DNA from: an uncultured Lachnospiraceae bacterium
GTDB taxonomy: Bacteria; Bacillota; Clostridia; Lachnospirales; Lachnospiraceae
Reading direction: 5' to 3'
Length of the DNA stretch: 36,946 bases
Assembly (NCBI GenBank): GCA_947382415.1
Contig: CANCYO010000025.1
Span: forward strand, 1-36,946
A model generated the notes under the pieces. The model saw only the letters and a list, made by a program, of their open reading frames with translations. It searched no databases and was not told the origin of the DNA. Below are positions 23,624 through 29,797 of this stretch, piece by piece. The number at the start of each line of letters is the position of its first letter. Within the stretch, counting starts at the first letter, position 1. Both the position numbers and the translations under genes were made by a program.

Positions 23624-26134
23624 ATGCGTTTGTTTGAGCTCGCCGGAAAGTGCAGGGAGGATTGGCGTTCCAGAAGAAATAAATATTGGATTTTGGCGGC
23701 TGTGCTGGTATTTGTGTTGGCGGCTGTCTGGCTTTTGAGTGAACGGAGTCCGCTGCGGGAGGACGCGGAGCACTATCTGGCGGGGGAGGGCTCTTATGGG
23801 CTGGCCTTTGGCGCAGGGGAGCGGTATGTGCAGGAGTTTGGGCCCCGGTACGGGAAGCTTAAGAGTGTGGGGATCGTGGTGGATCTGCAGAAGGCGGCCG
23901 AAAAGGTATCAGAGAAGGCGTCAGGCGGCGTGAGGCTTGGAATTACGGACGGCGCGGGGGTTGAGCTCTGGGCAAAGGAAATTTCTGCGAAGGATCTCTC
24001 TGCGGGAGTTTACACGGATGTGGATGTGAATCTGGAGCTCTCTGCGGGCAAGTCTTATTATCTGGCGGTAGAGAGTTTGCTGCCGGAGGAGCTCTCGCCG
24101 GAGCTTGTGGTGTGCAGCACGGATTATGAGATGTGGGAAAACAGGAGTCTTGCGGGACGGGAGGAATCTGCGGGAAATGAAGAGTCTGCGGGACGGGAGG
24201 AGCTTGCGGGGACGCAGCTTCTGACCAGATACCGGTATGCGGAGGTACTGCCTGCGGGTACGGCGGCCCGGGCTTTGCTGCTGGTGTTTTTGGCGGCTCT
24301 TGGAATCGCGGTGGGGCTGCCTTCAAACAGATATGTCAGAGCGGCGGCAGCGATGATTTTATTGGCGGCAGGGCCAATTGTGCTGGGGCGGCGGCTGGAG
24401 CTGCTTTTACCCACAAATGTATTGCTTCCCCACGCCATGAAATGGAATGTGGGGTTAATGTATCTGTTGGAACTGATTGTGCTGTTGTGTACGCTCTCGA
24501 AGCGATTTACCATTGTATTCTGCAATATTGTATTGACGATTCTGTATTGCGCCAATTATTTTGTCTATGCTTTCAGGGGAACTTATCTGAAGGCCAATGA
24601 GCTCACGGCCATCGGCACGGCGGCGGATGTGGCGGGGAAGTACCGGTTTGAGCCGGATCGTCATATGGCCATGTGCTGGTGTATCGCGGCGTTGTTTGTA
24701 GTCTGGGGCATGTGTACAGGCAGGCGCAGGTCCGGGTTTTCGTGGAGAGGGATTTTCGCCCATGGTCTGGGATTGATTCTTGGAATTGCGCTGTTATCCG
24801 GCGTGGGGCATGTGCTTCTGGACACGGAGCTTTTGCTGGAACATGGCTTTAGCTATTACAGCGGTATCAATTCGGAGTACACCTATTATTTTGACGGTTA
24901 TCTGGTGGGGAGCATGCTCAATATCCGGTATTCCCGCATCAAGGAGCCCGCGGGTTATTCCGTGAAGCGGGCGGAGGAGCTTTTAGGCGAGTATCGGGCG
25001 GATGGTCAGAAAAATGAAAATCCCGGAAGCGTTCAGGAGGGCTTAACCGGAGCTGACGGGCAGGATATGCCCCATATTATTCTGATCATGAACGAGAGCT
25101 GGTCAGACCTGAGAGTGAACGGCAATCTGGAGCTCAGCAGTGAGAATTTTTCATTTACGAATTCGCTGCGGGAGAATACTGTCAAGGGATATGTGAATGC
25201 TTCGGTGTTGGGCGGCGGCACCGCCAACTCGGAGTTTGAGGTGTTTACCGGCTGTACCATGGGATTTTTGCCGGATTCTTATTATGCTTATCAGCAGGCG
25301 GTGACACATCCCATGAGCTCCATGGTGTCCCATCTTCGGGATCTGGGGTATTCCACGGTGTCCATGCATCCTGAGCGGGCGCTGAACTGGCGCAGGAATG
25401 TGGTGTATGATTATCTGAGCTTTGACAGGCGGCTCTGGAAGGAGGATTTTGCAGGGGAGGAGATCATTCACTCCGGCGTGTCGGATGCGGCTACTTTCCG
25501 TAAGGTGGAGGAGCTTTATGAGAACCGGGCGGAGGGTGAGAAGCTCTTTATCTTCGATCTGACCATGCAGAATCACGGGTATTACCGCAAGTCCAATGTA
25601 GAGCGGACCGTGGAGGCCGTGAATGTGGACTGCGACGAGGCGGATCTGTATCTGTCTCTGGTTTATGAGTCGGACAGAGCCTTTGGGGAGCTGGTGCGGT
25701 ATTTTGAGAAAGAGGAGGAGCCGGTGGTGATCTGTATGTTTGGAGATCATCAGCCCAAGTTTGAGTCCGCGGATTTTTATGAGGATATCTACCGTCAGAC
25801 CGAAGGACTCACAGAGATCGATAAAAAGCGGAATCTCTATAAGACGCCTTTTGTCATCTGGGCCAATTATGATATCGACGAGGCGGAGGGGTTGGACATC
25901 GGCATGAGCTATCTGGGTGTGCTCCTGCAGCAGACGGCAGGCGTGGAGATGACACCTTACTTCCGGTTCCTTGCAAAGCAGATGGAGGACTACCCTGTGA
26001 TCACGGTAAACGGCTATGTGGACAGAGAGGGGAACTACAGCAACTGGTCGGGCAGTGGCGAGGAGTTTCCGGAATACCGTCTACTACAGTACAACTATCT
26101 GTTTGACCAGCATATCGTTGAGTGGGGATATTGA
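23624..26134 (+). CDS. LTA synthase-like protein, array copy 5
   Basis: This 836-residue protein is the most divergent copy. The N-terminal span and LAGEGSYG start of the beta-rich domain are recognisable, but the domain is shorter. Before the second span it has a short slippage-type repeat, GREESAGNEESAGREELAG (about 24154-24210). The inter-span motif is LKANELTAIGTAADV, with Asn-Glu replacing Asn-Asp-Phe. Catalytic motifs are intact: IMNESWSDLR, GGGTANSEF, MHPERALNWRRNVVY, MQNHGYY and MFGDHQPK. The region after GDHQP carries an insertion (FESADFYEDIYRQTEGLTE) unlike the others. It ends in EWGY, and its stop codon lies inside a strong hairpin (26125-26156). Confidence 0.87.
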   Translation: MRLFELAGKCREDWRSRRNKYWILAAVLVFVLAAVWLLSERSPLREDAEHYLAGEGSYGLAFGAGERYVQEFGPRYGKLKSVGIVVDLQKAAEKVSEKASGGVRLGITDGAGVELWAKEISAKDLSAGVYTDVDVNLELSAGKSYYLAVESLLPEELSPELVVCSTDYEMWENRSLAGREESAGNEESAGREELAGTQLLTRYRYAEVLPAGTAARALLLVFLAALGIAVGLPSNRYVRAAAAMILLAAGPIVLGRRLELLLPTNVLLPHAMKWNVGLMYLLELIVLLCTLSKRFTIVFCNIVLTILYCANYFVYAFRGTYLKANELTAIGTAADVAGKYRFEPDRHMAMCWCIAALFVVWGMCTGRRRSGFSWRGIFAHGLGLILGIALLSGVGHVLLDTELLLEHGFSYYSGINSEYTYYFDGYLVGSMLNIRYSRIKEPAGYSVKRAEELLGEYRADGQKNENPGSVQEGLTGADGQDMPHIILIMNESWSDLRVNGNLELSSENFSFTNSLRENTVKGYVNASVLGGGTANSEFEVFTGCTMGFLPDSYYAYQQAVTHPMSSMVSHLRDLGYSTVSMHPERALNWRRNVVYDYLSFDRRLWKEDFAGEEIIHSGVSDAATFRKVEELYENRAEGEKLFIFDLTMQNHGYYRKSNVERTVEAVNVDCDEADLYLSLVYESDRAFGELVRYFEKEEEPVVICMFGDHQPKFESADFYEDIYRQTEGLTEIDKKRNLYKTPFVIWANYDIDEAEGLDIGMSYLGVLLQQTAGVEMTPYFRFLAKQMEDYPVITVNGYVDREGNYSNWSGSGEEFPEYRLLQYNYLFDQHIVEWGY

Positions 26135-26156
26135 TTTATCTGTAAATCAATATCCC
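26125..26156 (+). other. Perfect 14-bp inverted repeat overlapping the stop of the last LTA-synthase gene
   Basis: The arms GGGATATTGATTTA (26125-26138) and TAAATCAATATCCC (26143-26156) are perfect complements around the tetraloop TCTG. The TGA stop of copy 5 (26132-26134) sits in the left arm. Downstream on the + strand is an A-tract, not the T-tract of a standard terminator. It may be an mRNA-end stabiliser or a Rho-type or convergent-transcription block. Confidence 0.8.
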
Positions 26157-26165
26157 TAAAAAAAA

Positions 26166-26552
26166 TTATACCGCTACAATACCGTCATTTTCTGCATCGG
26201 CAGAAAGGGATGACTTTTCTTTAGCTCCAGAGGCCTTTTGGGTTCGCTGGAGCTTTAGATTTATAATGGCCATAATTTCCTCACGGTCGTTTTTCGTCAA
26301 TTTTCTGTAGCCGGACAATAGCAGCAATTCCGTGGCGTTGAGAATATTGCCTGCAATTCCAAACAGCAGGTAATCTGCGGAGATTCCGAAAATTTCGCAC
26401 ATCTTCATGAGCTGTTCCAAAGTGGGGCGGCTTTTTTTGTTTTTCCAGTCAGTCAGGGGGCTTTTCTTTAAATTCAGCAGTTCGCCGAATTGTTTGCCCG
26501 TCATGCCGAGTTTTGCGCATTCGGTGCTGATTCTTGCGTATATATCGTCCAT
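26166..26552 (-). CDS. XRE-family HTH transcriptional regulator
   Basis: This 128-residue protein has an N-terminal lambda-repressor-like HTH: MDDIYARISTECAKLG, then MTGKQFGELLNLKKSPLTDW as the helix-turn-helix, and EQLMKMCEIFGISADYLLFG. A hydrophilic region follows with KLTKNDREEIMAIINLKL, common in chromosomal XRE regulators, and a Ser/Ala/Lys-rich tail. I chose the ATG at 26552 because the upstream extension (to 26678) is not HTH-like and lies in the promoter/operator region; GGAAAGG lies about 14 nt upstream. It is divergent from the small HTH gene at 26789, with two palindromic operators between them, suggesting auto- and cross-regulation. The stop TAA is followed by a T-run on its own strand. 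Confidence 0.8.
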   Translation of the reverse strand: MDDIYARISTECAKLGMTGKQFGELLNLKKSPLTDWKNKKSRPTLEQLMKMCEIFGISADYLLFGIAGNILNATELLLLSGYRKLTKNDREEIMAIINLKLQRTQKASGAKEKSSLSADAENDGIVAV

Positions 26553-26577
26553 AAAAATACCATGCCTTTCCGCCTGT

Positions 26578-26610
26578 AAAGAAGCCTGTATGGAAAAAGC
26601 TTCTTTTTTT
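26578..26610 (+). terminator. Possible + strand intrinsic terminator
   Basis: AAAGAAGC (26578-26585) pairs with GCTTCTTT (26599-26606) around a 13-nt loop, followed by further Ts to 26610. It would stop read-through from the LTA-synthase operon before the operator region. On the other strand the same hairpin lies in the leader of the XRE gene. The stem is short and AT-rich. Confidence 0.35.
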
Positions 26611-26632
26611 ATGCTTATTTTTTGACATAAAA

Positions 26633-26647
26633 TGCGAAAATCACGCA
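26633..26647. promoter_or_regulatory. Operator copy 1 (TGCG-N7-CGCA)
   Basis: TGCGAAAATCACGCA is an imperfect palindrome with TGCG/CGCA half-sites. It matches the second copy at 14 of 15 positions and lies exactly 30 bp (about three helical turns) upstream of it. Confidence 0.65.
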
Positions 26648-26655
26648 AATTACTG

Positions 26656-26684
26656 TTGACATTGCGAAAATTACGCATTATGAT
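26656..26684 (+). promoter_or_regulatory. Sigma-A promoter for the small HTH-GDPD operon
   Basis: A consensus -35 TTGACA (26656-26661) and a near-consensus -10 TATGAT (26679-26684) are separated by 17 bp. The spacer is occupied by operator copy 2. Transcription would start near 26691, about 100 nt before the small HTH gene. Confidence 0.8.
26663..26677. promoter_or_regulatory. Operator copy 2, inside the promoter spacer
   Basis: TGCGAAAATTACGCA has TGCG/CGCA half-sites and fills the spacer between the -35 and -10 boxes. A bound repressor would therefore directly block RNA polymerase. The likely ligands are the divergent XRE protein or the small HTH protein. Confidence 0.7.
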
Positions 26685-26788
26685 TAAAATGATTTATCAA
26701 TTAATCAAATCTTAGCATTATGAGTGCGTGAAGTCAAACATTCCTTGAAAAATATGGAAAAACAAGAGATGAAACAGGAGGAGGCACT

Positions 26789-26986
26789 TTGAGAAGGAAG
26801 AGGCCCATGACGGCGTTTGAGGTAGATGTCAAGAAAAAGCTTATTGATAGGGGGATGACACATACGGAGCTGGCAGAGCGGCTGGGGATTAAGAAGCAGT
26901 ATCTGACTCTGGTTCTCTCCGGTGAACGTAAGAACAGCAGATATGTGGAGAAGATCAGAGAGATATTGGATATAAAAGAGGGATAG
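26789..26986 (+). CDS. Small Cro/XRE-type HTH protein (65 aa)
   Basis: This short DNA-binding protein is essentially a single HTH: VKKKLIDRGMTHTELAERLG followed by IKKQYLTLVLSGERKNSRYVEKI. Single-domain proteins of this type occur as Cro-like regulators and as phage-derived Rep-like HTHs. The TTG at 26789 has AGGAGGAGG 4-7 nt upstream; an ATG at 26807 with GAAGAGG upstream is the alternative start (59 aa). It lies 14 nt before the GDPD gene and shares its promoter, so it probably senses or autoregulates that two-gene operon together with the divergent XRE regulator. Confidence 0.75.
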   Translation: MRRKRPMTAFEVDVKKKLIDRGMTHTELAERLGIKKQYLTLVLSGERKNSRYVEKIREILDIKEG

Positions 26987-27000
26987 GAGAGAGATACAGA

Positions 27001-28296
27001 GTGGAAATTGCGAGGAGCGAAGAGAATATAGAAAATATAGTGAATGCAGATAAAGTAGATAATGCAGATAAAGTAGATAATGCAGAGGATATTGATAATG
27101 TTGAAAGTGTTGAAAATGCAGATAATGCAGAATATCCGGAGAATACATGGAACGGGGAGAAGAGAAGCGGGAAGGGATTGCTGATCGCAAAGATTGCACT
27201 GACAGGACTGCTTGCCATGGGGTTTGTGCTGGTGGCTGTGTGTTTGAGAAACGGCGAAAGCTTTTCCATGTTTTTGGTGGATATGCGGACAGGCTTTCAG
27301 GATAATGTTCTGTTTCCCCAGGCTTTTAAAAATAAACTGATCGTGTTGGCTGTGGTGTTTCTGGTGTCGATCCTTATTGCGTTACTTACACAGGATTTTA
27401 AGTGGAAGCTGAAGTTTGGTAAATGGGAAGCGGTTCTGTGTCCGCAGTCGCCGTGTTTTCGCTGGGGATTGAATCTGTGCCTGATTGTGATGGCAGTCTC
27501 GTTTGCCGTTTTGAGTGTGAGGTTTACACATCCGACTGTGAGGGCTGCGTGGGCGGAATGGGATGGGGATTCTCTGATTGCCCATGCCGGCGGCGGAATA
27601 GAGGAGCAGAATTATACCAACAGTAAAGAGGCTTTCCTGAACAGCTATGAGTCCGGTCTTCGAACCATTGAGATGGACTTTGTGCTCACCTCGGACGATA
27701 AGCTGGTGTGCTGTCATGACTGGGGAGAGCAGATGTGCAGTGATTATGAGGCGGACTATGTCTATTCGGAGGAGGAGTTTCTGAATATACGGATCTATGA
27801 CCGTTATACACCCATGTCTCTGAAGACGCTGATGGAGCTGATGCTGGAATACGACGATGTATGGATCGTGACGGACACCAAGGACATGGATGCGGAATTG
27901 GTGCGCAAGGAATTTCAGATTATGGTGGAGACTGCAGAACAGGTGGGCGCTCCTGAGCTTCTGGATCGGTTTGTGGTGCAGCTCTATGATTATGAGATGT
28001 ATGATGTGGTGGAGGAGATTTATTCGTTTCCCTCCTATGTGCTGACGCTCTATCTTCTGGGCGGTGTGGATGAGGACAGTTTCCGGGAGCACTGCAGGTT
28101 CCTGCGCAACAGGGATATCAATTCCATTACCATGTGGCAGGACTGGTTCCGGCCGGAGTTTAAAGAGATAGCGGACACTTACGGAATCAATATCTATGTG
28201 CACACGGTGAATAATGCGGATAAGGTGGAAGAGATGCAGGCCTGGGGTGTGCGGGGATTTTACACCGATTATGTGACGCCGGATATGATTCCGTAG
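27001..28296 (+). CDS. Membrane-anchored glycerophosphodiester phosphodiesterase family protein
   Basis: A 431-residue protein with a charged N-terminal tail containing six-residue NADKVD-type repeats, three hydrophobic segments (about 57-80, 105-126 and 154-176), and a GDPD TIM-barrel domain from about residue 190, predicted extracytoplasmic. Catalytic-type residues are His195 in AHAGGG, Glu224 and Asp226 in TIEMDF, and His239-Asp240 in CCHDW. The usual HRG-xxxPENT signature is replaced by HAGGGIEEQNYTNS, as in a branch of the family where YTNS replaces PENT. GDPDs hydrolyse glycerophosphodiesters to glycerol-3-phosphate and an alcohol; next to glycerol-phosphate polymer synthases it could trim polymer or recycle lipid-derived units (inference). 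The GTG start at 27001 has AGGAGAG about 8-10 nt upstream. Confidence 0.82.
   Translation: MEIARSEENIENIVNADKVDNADKVDNAEDIDNVESVENADNAEYPENTWNGEKRSGKGLLIAKIALTGLLAMGFVLVAVCLRNGESFSMFLVDMRTGFQDNVLFPQAFKNKLIVLAVVFLVSILIALLTQDFKWKLKFGKWEAVLCPQSPCFRWGLNLCLIVMAVSFAVLSVRFTHPTVRAAWAEWDGDSLIAHAGGGIEEQNYTNSKEAFLNSYESGLRTIEMDFVLTSDDKLVCCHDWGEQMCSDYEADYVYSEEEFLNIRIYDRYTPMSLKTLMELMLEYDDVWIVTDTKDMDAELVRKEFQIMVETAEQVGAPELLDRFVVQLYDYEMYDVVEEIYSFPSYVLTLYLLGGVDEDSFREHCRFLRNRDINSITMWQDWFRPEFKEIADTYGINIYVHTVNNADKVEEMQAWGVRGFYTDYVTPDMIP
27043..27096 (+). repeat. 18-bp coding tandem repeat (NADKVD) in the GDPD N-terminal tail
   Basis: AATGCAGATAAAGTAGAT occurs twice without change (27043-27060 and 27061-27078), and a degenerate third unit follows. 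The repeat encodes an acidic cytoplasmic tail. Its 18-bp length preserves the frame. Confidence 0.85.
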
Positions 28297-28314
28297 ATAT
28301 TGCAGAGATGTTTT

Positions 28315-28342
28315 GGCCTTCCCGTTCGGGGAGGCCTTTTTT
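28315..28342 (+). terminator. Intrinsic terminator after the GDPD gene
   Basis: GGCCTTCCC (28315-28323) pairs with GGGGAGGCC (28328-28336; one G-U) around GTTC, followed by six Ts. It lies 19 nt after the GDPD stop and is a classic Rho-independent terminator. Confidence 0.93.
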
Positions 28343-28361
28343 AATTGATAAAAAAATATAG

Positions 28362-28389
28362 TTGACCCGTTACTTTTTTGGAATATAAT
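28362..28389 (+). promoter_or_regulatory. Promoter of the ECF sigma operon
   Basis: TTGACC (28362-28367) and consensus TATAAT (28384-28389) have a 16-bp spacer and lie just after the GDPD terminator and about 33 nt before the sigma-factor start. It looks like a housekeeping promoter; no separate ECF-type autoregulatory promoter was recognised. Confidence 0.75.
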
Positions 28390-28421
28390 ACGTTTTTAAA
28401 GTATGGGGAGGTAAATGACGG

Positions 28422-28895
28422 ATGAGCATGGAAAAAGACGTAAGGGAAATTGTGATGAAATACAGCGATATGCTTTATAAGATCTGTATTGTCATGCTGT
28501 GCAACGAACAGGATGTTCAGGATGCCATTCAGGACACTTTTTGCAGGTATCTGGAAAAGCGGCCGGATTTTCGGGATGAGGGGCATGAAAAAGCTTGGTT
28601 GATCCGGGTAGCTACCAATAGATGCCGCGATATGCTGCGGTTCAGGCTCCGGCATCCGAAGATATCCATTGATGAACTGGAAAATTCTCTTGCGGCGCCG
28701 GAACAGAAAGAAATCTTAAGGGAGCTGCTGGAGCTTCCGGTGAGGCAGAGGACGGTCATGTATCTGCACTATGTGGAGGGATATCGCATCAGGGAAGTGG
28801 CGGAGATCCTGCACATCACAGAGGGAGCGGTAAAGATGCGGCTGCAGCGCGGCAGGGAACAGATGCAGCAGTTGAGAAGGGAGGCATATAACTGA
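28422..28895 (+). CDS. ECF-type RNA polymerase sigma factor
   Basis: A 157-residue sigma-70 family protein with only regions 2 and 4. Region 2 shows DMLYKICIVMLCNEQDVQDAIQDTFCRYLE and KAWLIRVATNRCRDMLR; region 4 shows LPVRQRTVMYLHYVEGY and the HTH REVAEILHITEGAVKMRLQRGREQM. The ATG at 28422 has GGGGAGGT 9-10 nt upstream; an ATG two codons later is possible. Its TGA overlaps the next ATG (TGATGA). ECF sigmas direct polymerase to stress or envelope genes; the adjoining membrane protein is the expected anti-sigma partner. Target promoters cannot be read here. Confidence 0.92.
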   Translation: MSMEKDVREIVMKYSDMLYKICIVMLCNEQDVQDAIQDTFCRYLEKRPDFRDEGHEKAWLIRVATNRCRDMLRFRLRHPKISIDELENSLAAPEQKEILRELLELPVRQRTVMYLHYVEGYRIREVAEILHITEGAVKMRLQRGREQMQQLRREAYN

Positions 28896-29797
28896 TGAGC
28901 GAGCGGAATCTAAAGCAGACGATGGAACAGATTCATATATCGGAAGAGATGCAGGAAGAAATCATCCGGAATGTCCGGCATCGGATGGAAAACGGAAACG
29001 GAAAGAGAAAGGGAAAGAGAAAGGGAAAGACAGAGGCAGAAATCCGCAAAAGGCTGGTGGCAGCCGCAGCAGTTTTGGTAGCGGTGGCAGGAATTGTCAG
29101 CGTTCCGGCTCGGTCAACCGTCAAAGATATTGTGAATGAGCGGATGGAACAGATTCCGAAGGAAGAGATACAGGCTATTGCGGAGATGCTTCGGGTACAG
29201 CAGAGTGAAGAGGCGGCAAGCGTCTCAAGAGAGTATACCGACCAGGAACAAGCGCGCGTGAAGGAGCTCCGGCAGGCCTATCGCAGCGGAACTTTTCCGG
29301 AAAAAGAAATTCTTCGGGTGGACACCGCAGACGGGATGCCGGAGGGGACGCTCTGTTATGTCATAAATACCGGTACATTTTATCTGCCGGAGCGGGAACT
29401 GACGGACGAGGAGATTTTAGAGATATTGGATTTGGAAAATAAAATACGCTATGCCGTCGAGCAGAGTCCGGCGGGGCAGGAGGTGAGACAGGAGTATCAG
29501 GCAAAACAGGCACAGCTTGGGCAAAAGGTGTGGGAGAGCGGCGGAATCAGCCGGGCGAGAGCGGAGGAGATAGCTCTGGAGAGGGCGGCAAGCGAACCCG
29601 GCGTGTCTGTGGAGAAACTGGAATTACAGAGAATTTCCTTAACGGAGGTATCGTATGACGGGAACAGGAAGGCTATCGTATATGAGGCGTATTATTGGAA
29701 TCCGGACGAGGGAGGGTGGTACGGCTGTGAGATAGATGCCATGGACGGGAGTATTCTGAAAGTTGAGAGTTGGGGGAAAAAAGATAAAAATGATTAA
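28895..29797 (+). CDS. Probable anti-sigma factor: single-span protein with PepSY-like C-terminus
   Basis: A 300-residue protein: a cytoplasmic N-terminal part (HISEEMQEEIIRNVRHRM), a Lys/Gly/Arg tract from a 12-bp slippage repeat (about 28999-29033), one membrane span near residues 50-67, and a large extracytoplasmic region. The end resembles a PepSY domain: SRARAEEIALERA followed by AIVYEAYYWNPDEGGWYGCEIDAMDGSIL. Start overlap with the sigma gene and topology support an anti-sigma role, with the N-terminal segment holding the sigma factor and the outer domain sensing a signal. No zinc-binding HxxxCxxC anti-sigma motif is present. Its end overlaps the lipoprotein gene by 8 nt. Confidence 0.65.
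   Translation: MSERNLKQTMEQIHISEEMQEEIIRNVRHRMENGNGKRKGKRKGKTEAEIRKRLVAAAAVLVAVAGIVSVPARSTVKDIVNERMEQIPKEEIQAIAEMLRVQQSEEAASVSREYTDQEQARVKELRQAYRSGTFPEKEILRVDTADGMPEGTLCYVINTGTFYLPERELTDEEILEILDLENKIRYAVEQSPAGQEVRQEYQAKQAQLGQKVWESGGISRARAEEIALERAASEPGVSVEKLELQRISLTEVSYDGNRKAIVYEAYYWNPDEGGWYGCEIDAMDGSILKVESWGKKDKND

Larger units (their letters stand above)
12918..26134 (+). repeat. Tandem array of five LTA-synthase-like paralogues
   Basis: Five consecutive genes (starts 12918, 15377, 18626, 21152 and 23624) encode homologous proteins with the same order: one N-terminal membrane span, an extracytoplasmic beta-rich domain, six or so further spans, and an LtaS-like catalytic domain ending in WGY. 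The second copy adds a GT2 domain. Gaps are 2-3 nt throughout. The homologous unit is about 2.45-2.5 kb, and several catalytic-domain stretches are nearly identical at protein level. Confidence 0.92.

Noticed and set aside
21611..23773. A 720-codon open frame on the minus strand opposite array copy 4
   Set aside because: It is rich in His, Arg, Gln and Ile, has no recognisable domain and mirrors the codon structure of the sense gene. Similar long antisense frames lie opposite copy 3 (19760-21229) and the GTPase gene (8094-9764). They are shadows of biased codon use.
26125..26160. Standard intrinsic terminator for the LTA-synthase operon
   Set aside because: The hairpin is strong but is followed by A residues on the + strand, so it is listed as an inverted repeat of unknown role.
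26553..26678. N-terminal extension of the XRE regulator to an ATG at 26678
   Set aside because: The extra 42 residues are not HTH-like and would overlap both operators and the promoter; the ATG at 26552 gives a normal-length protein.
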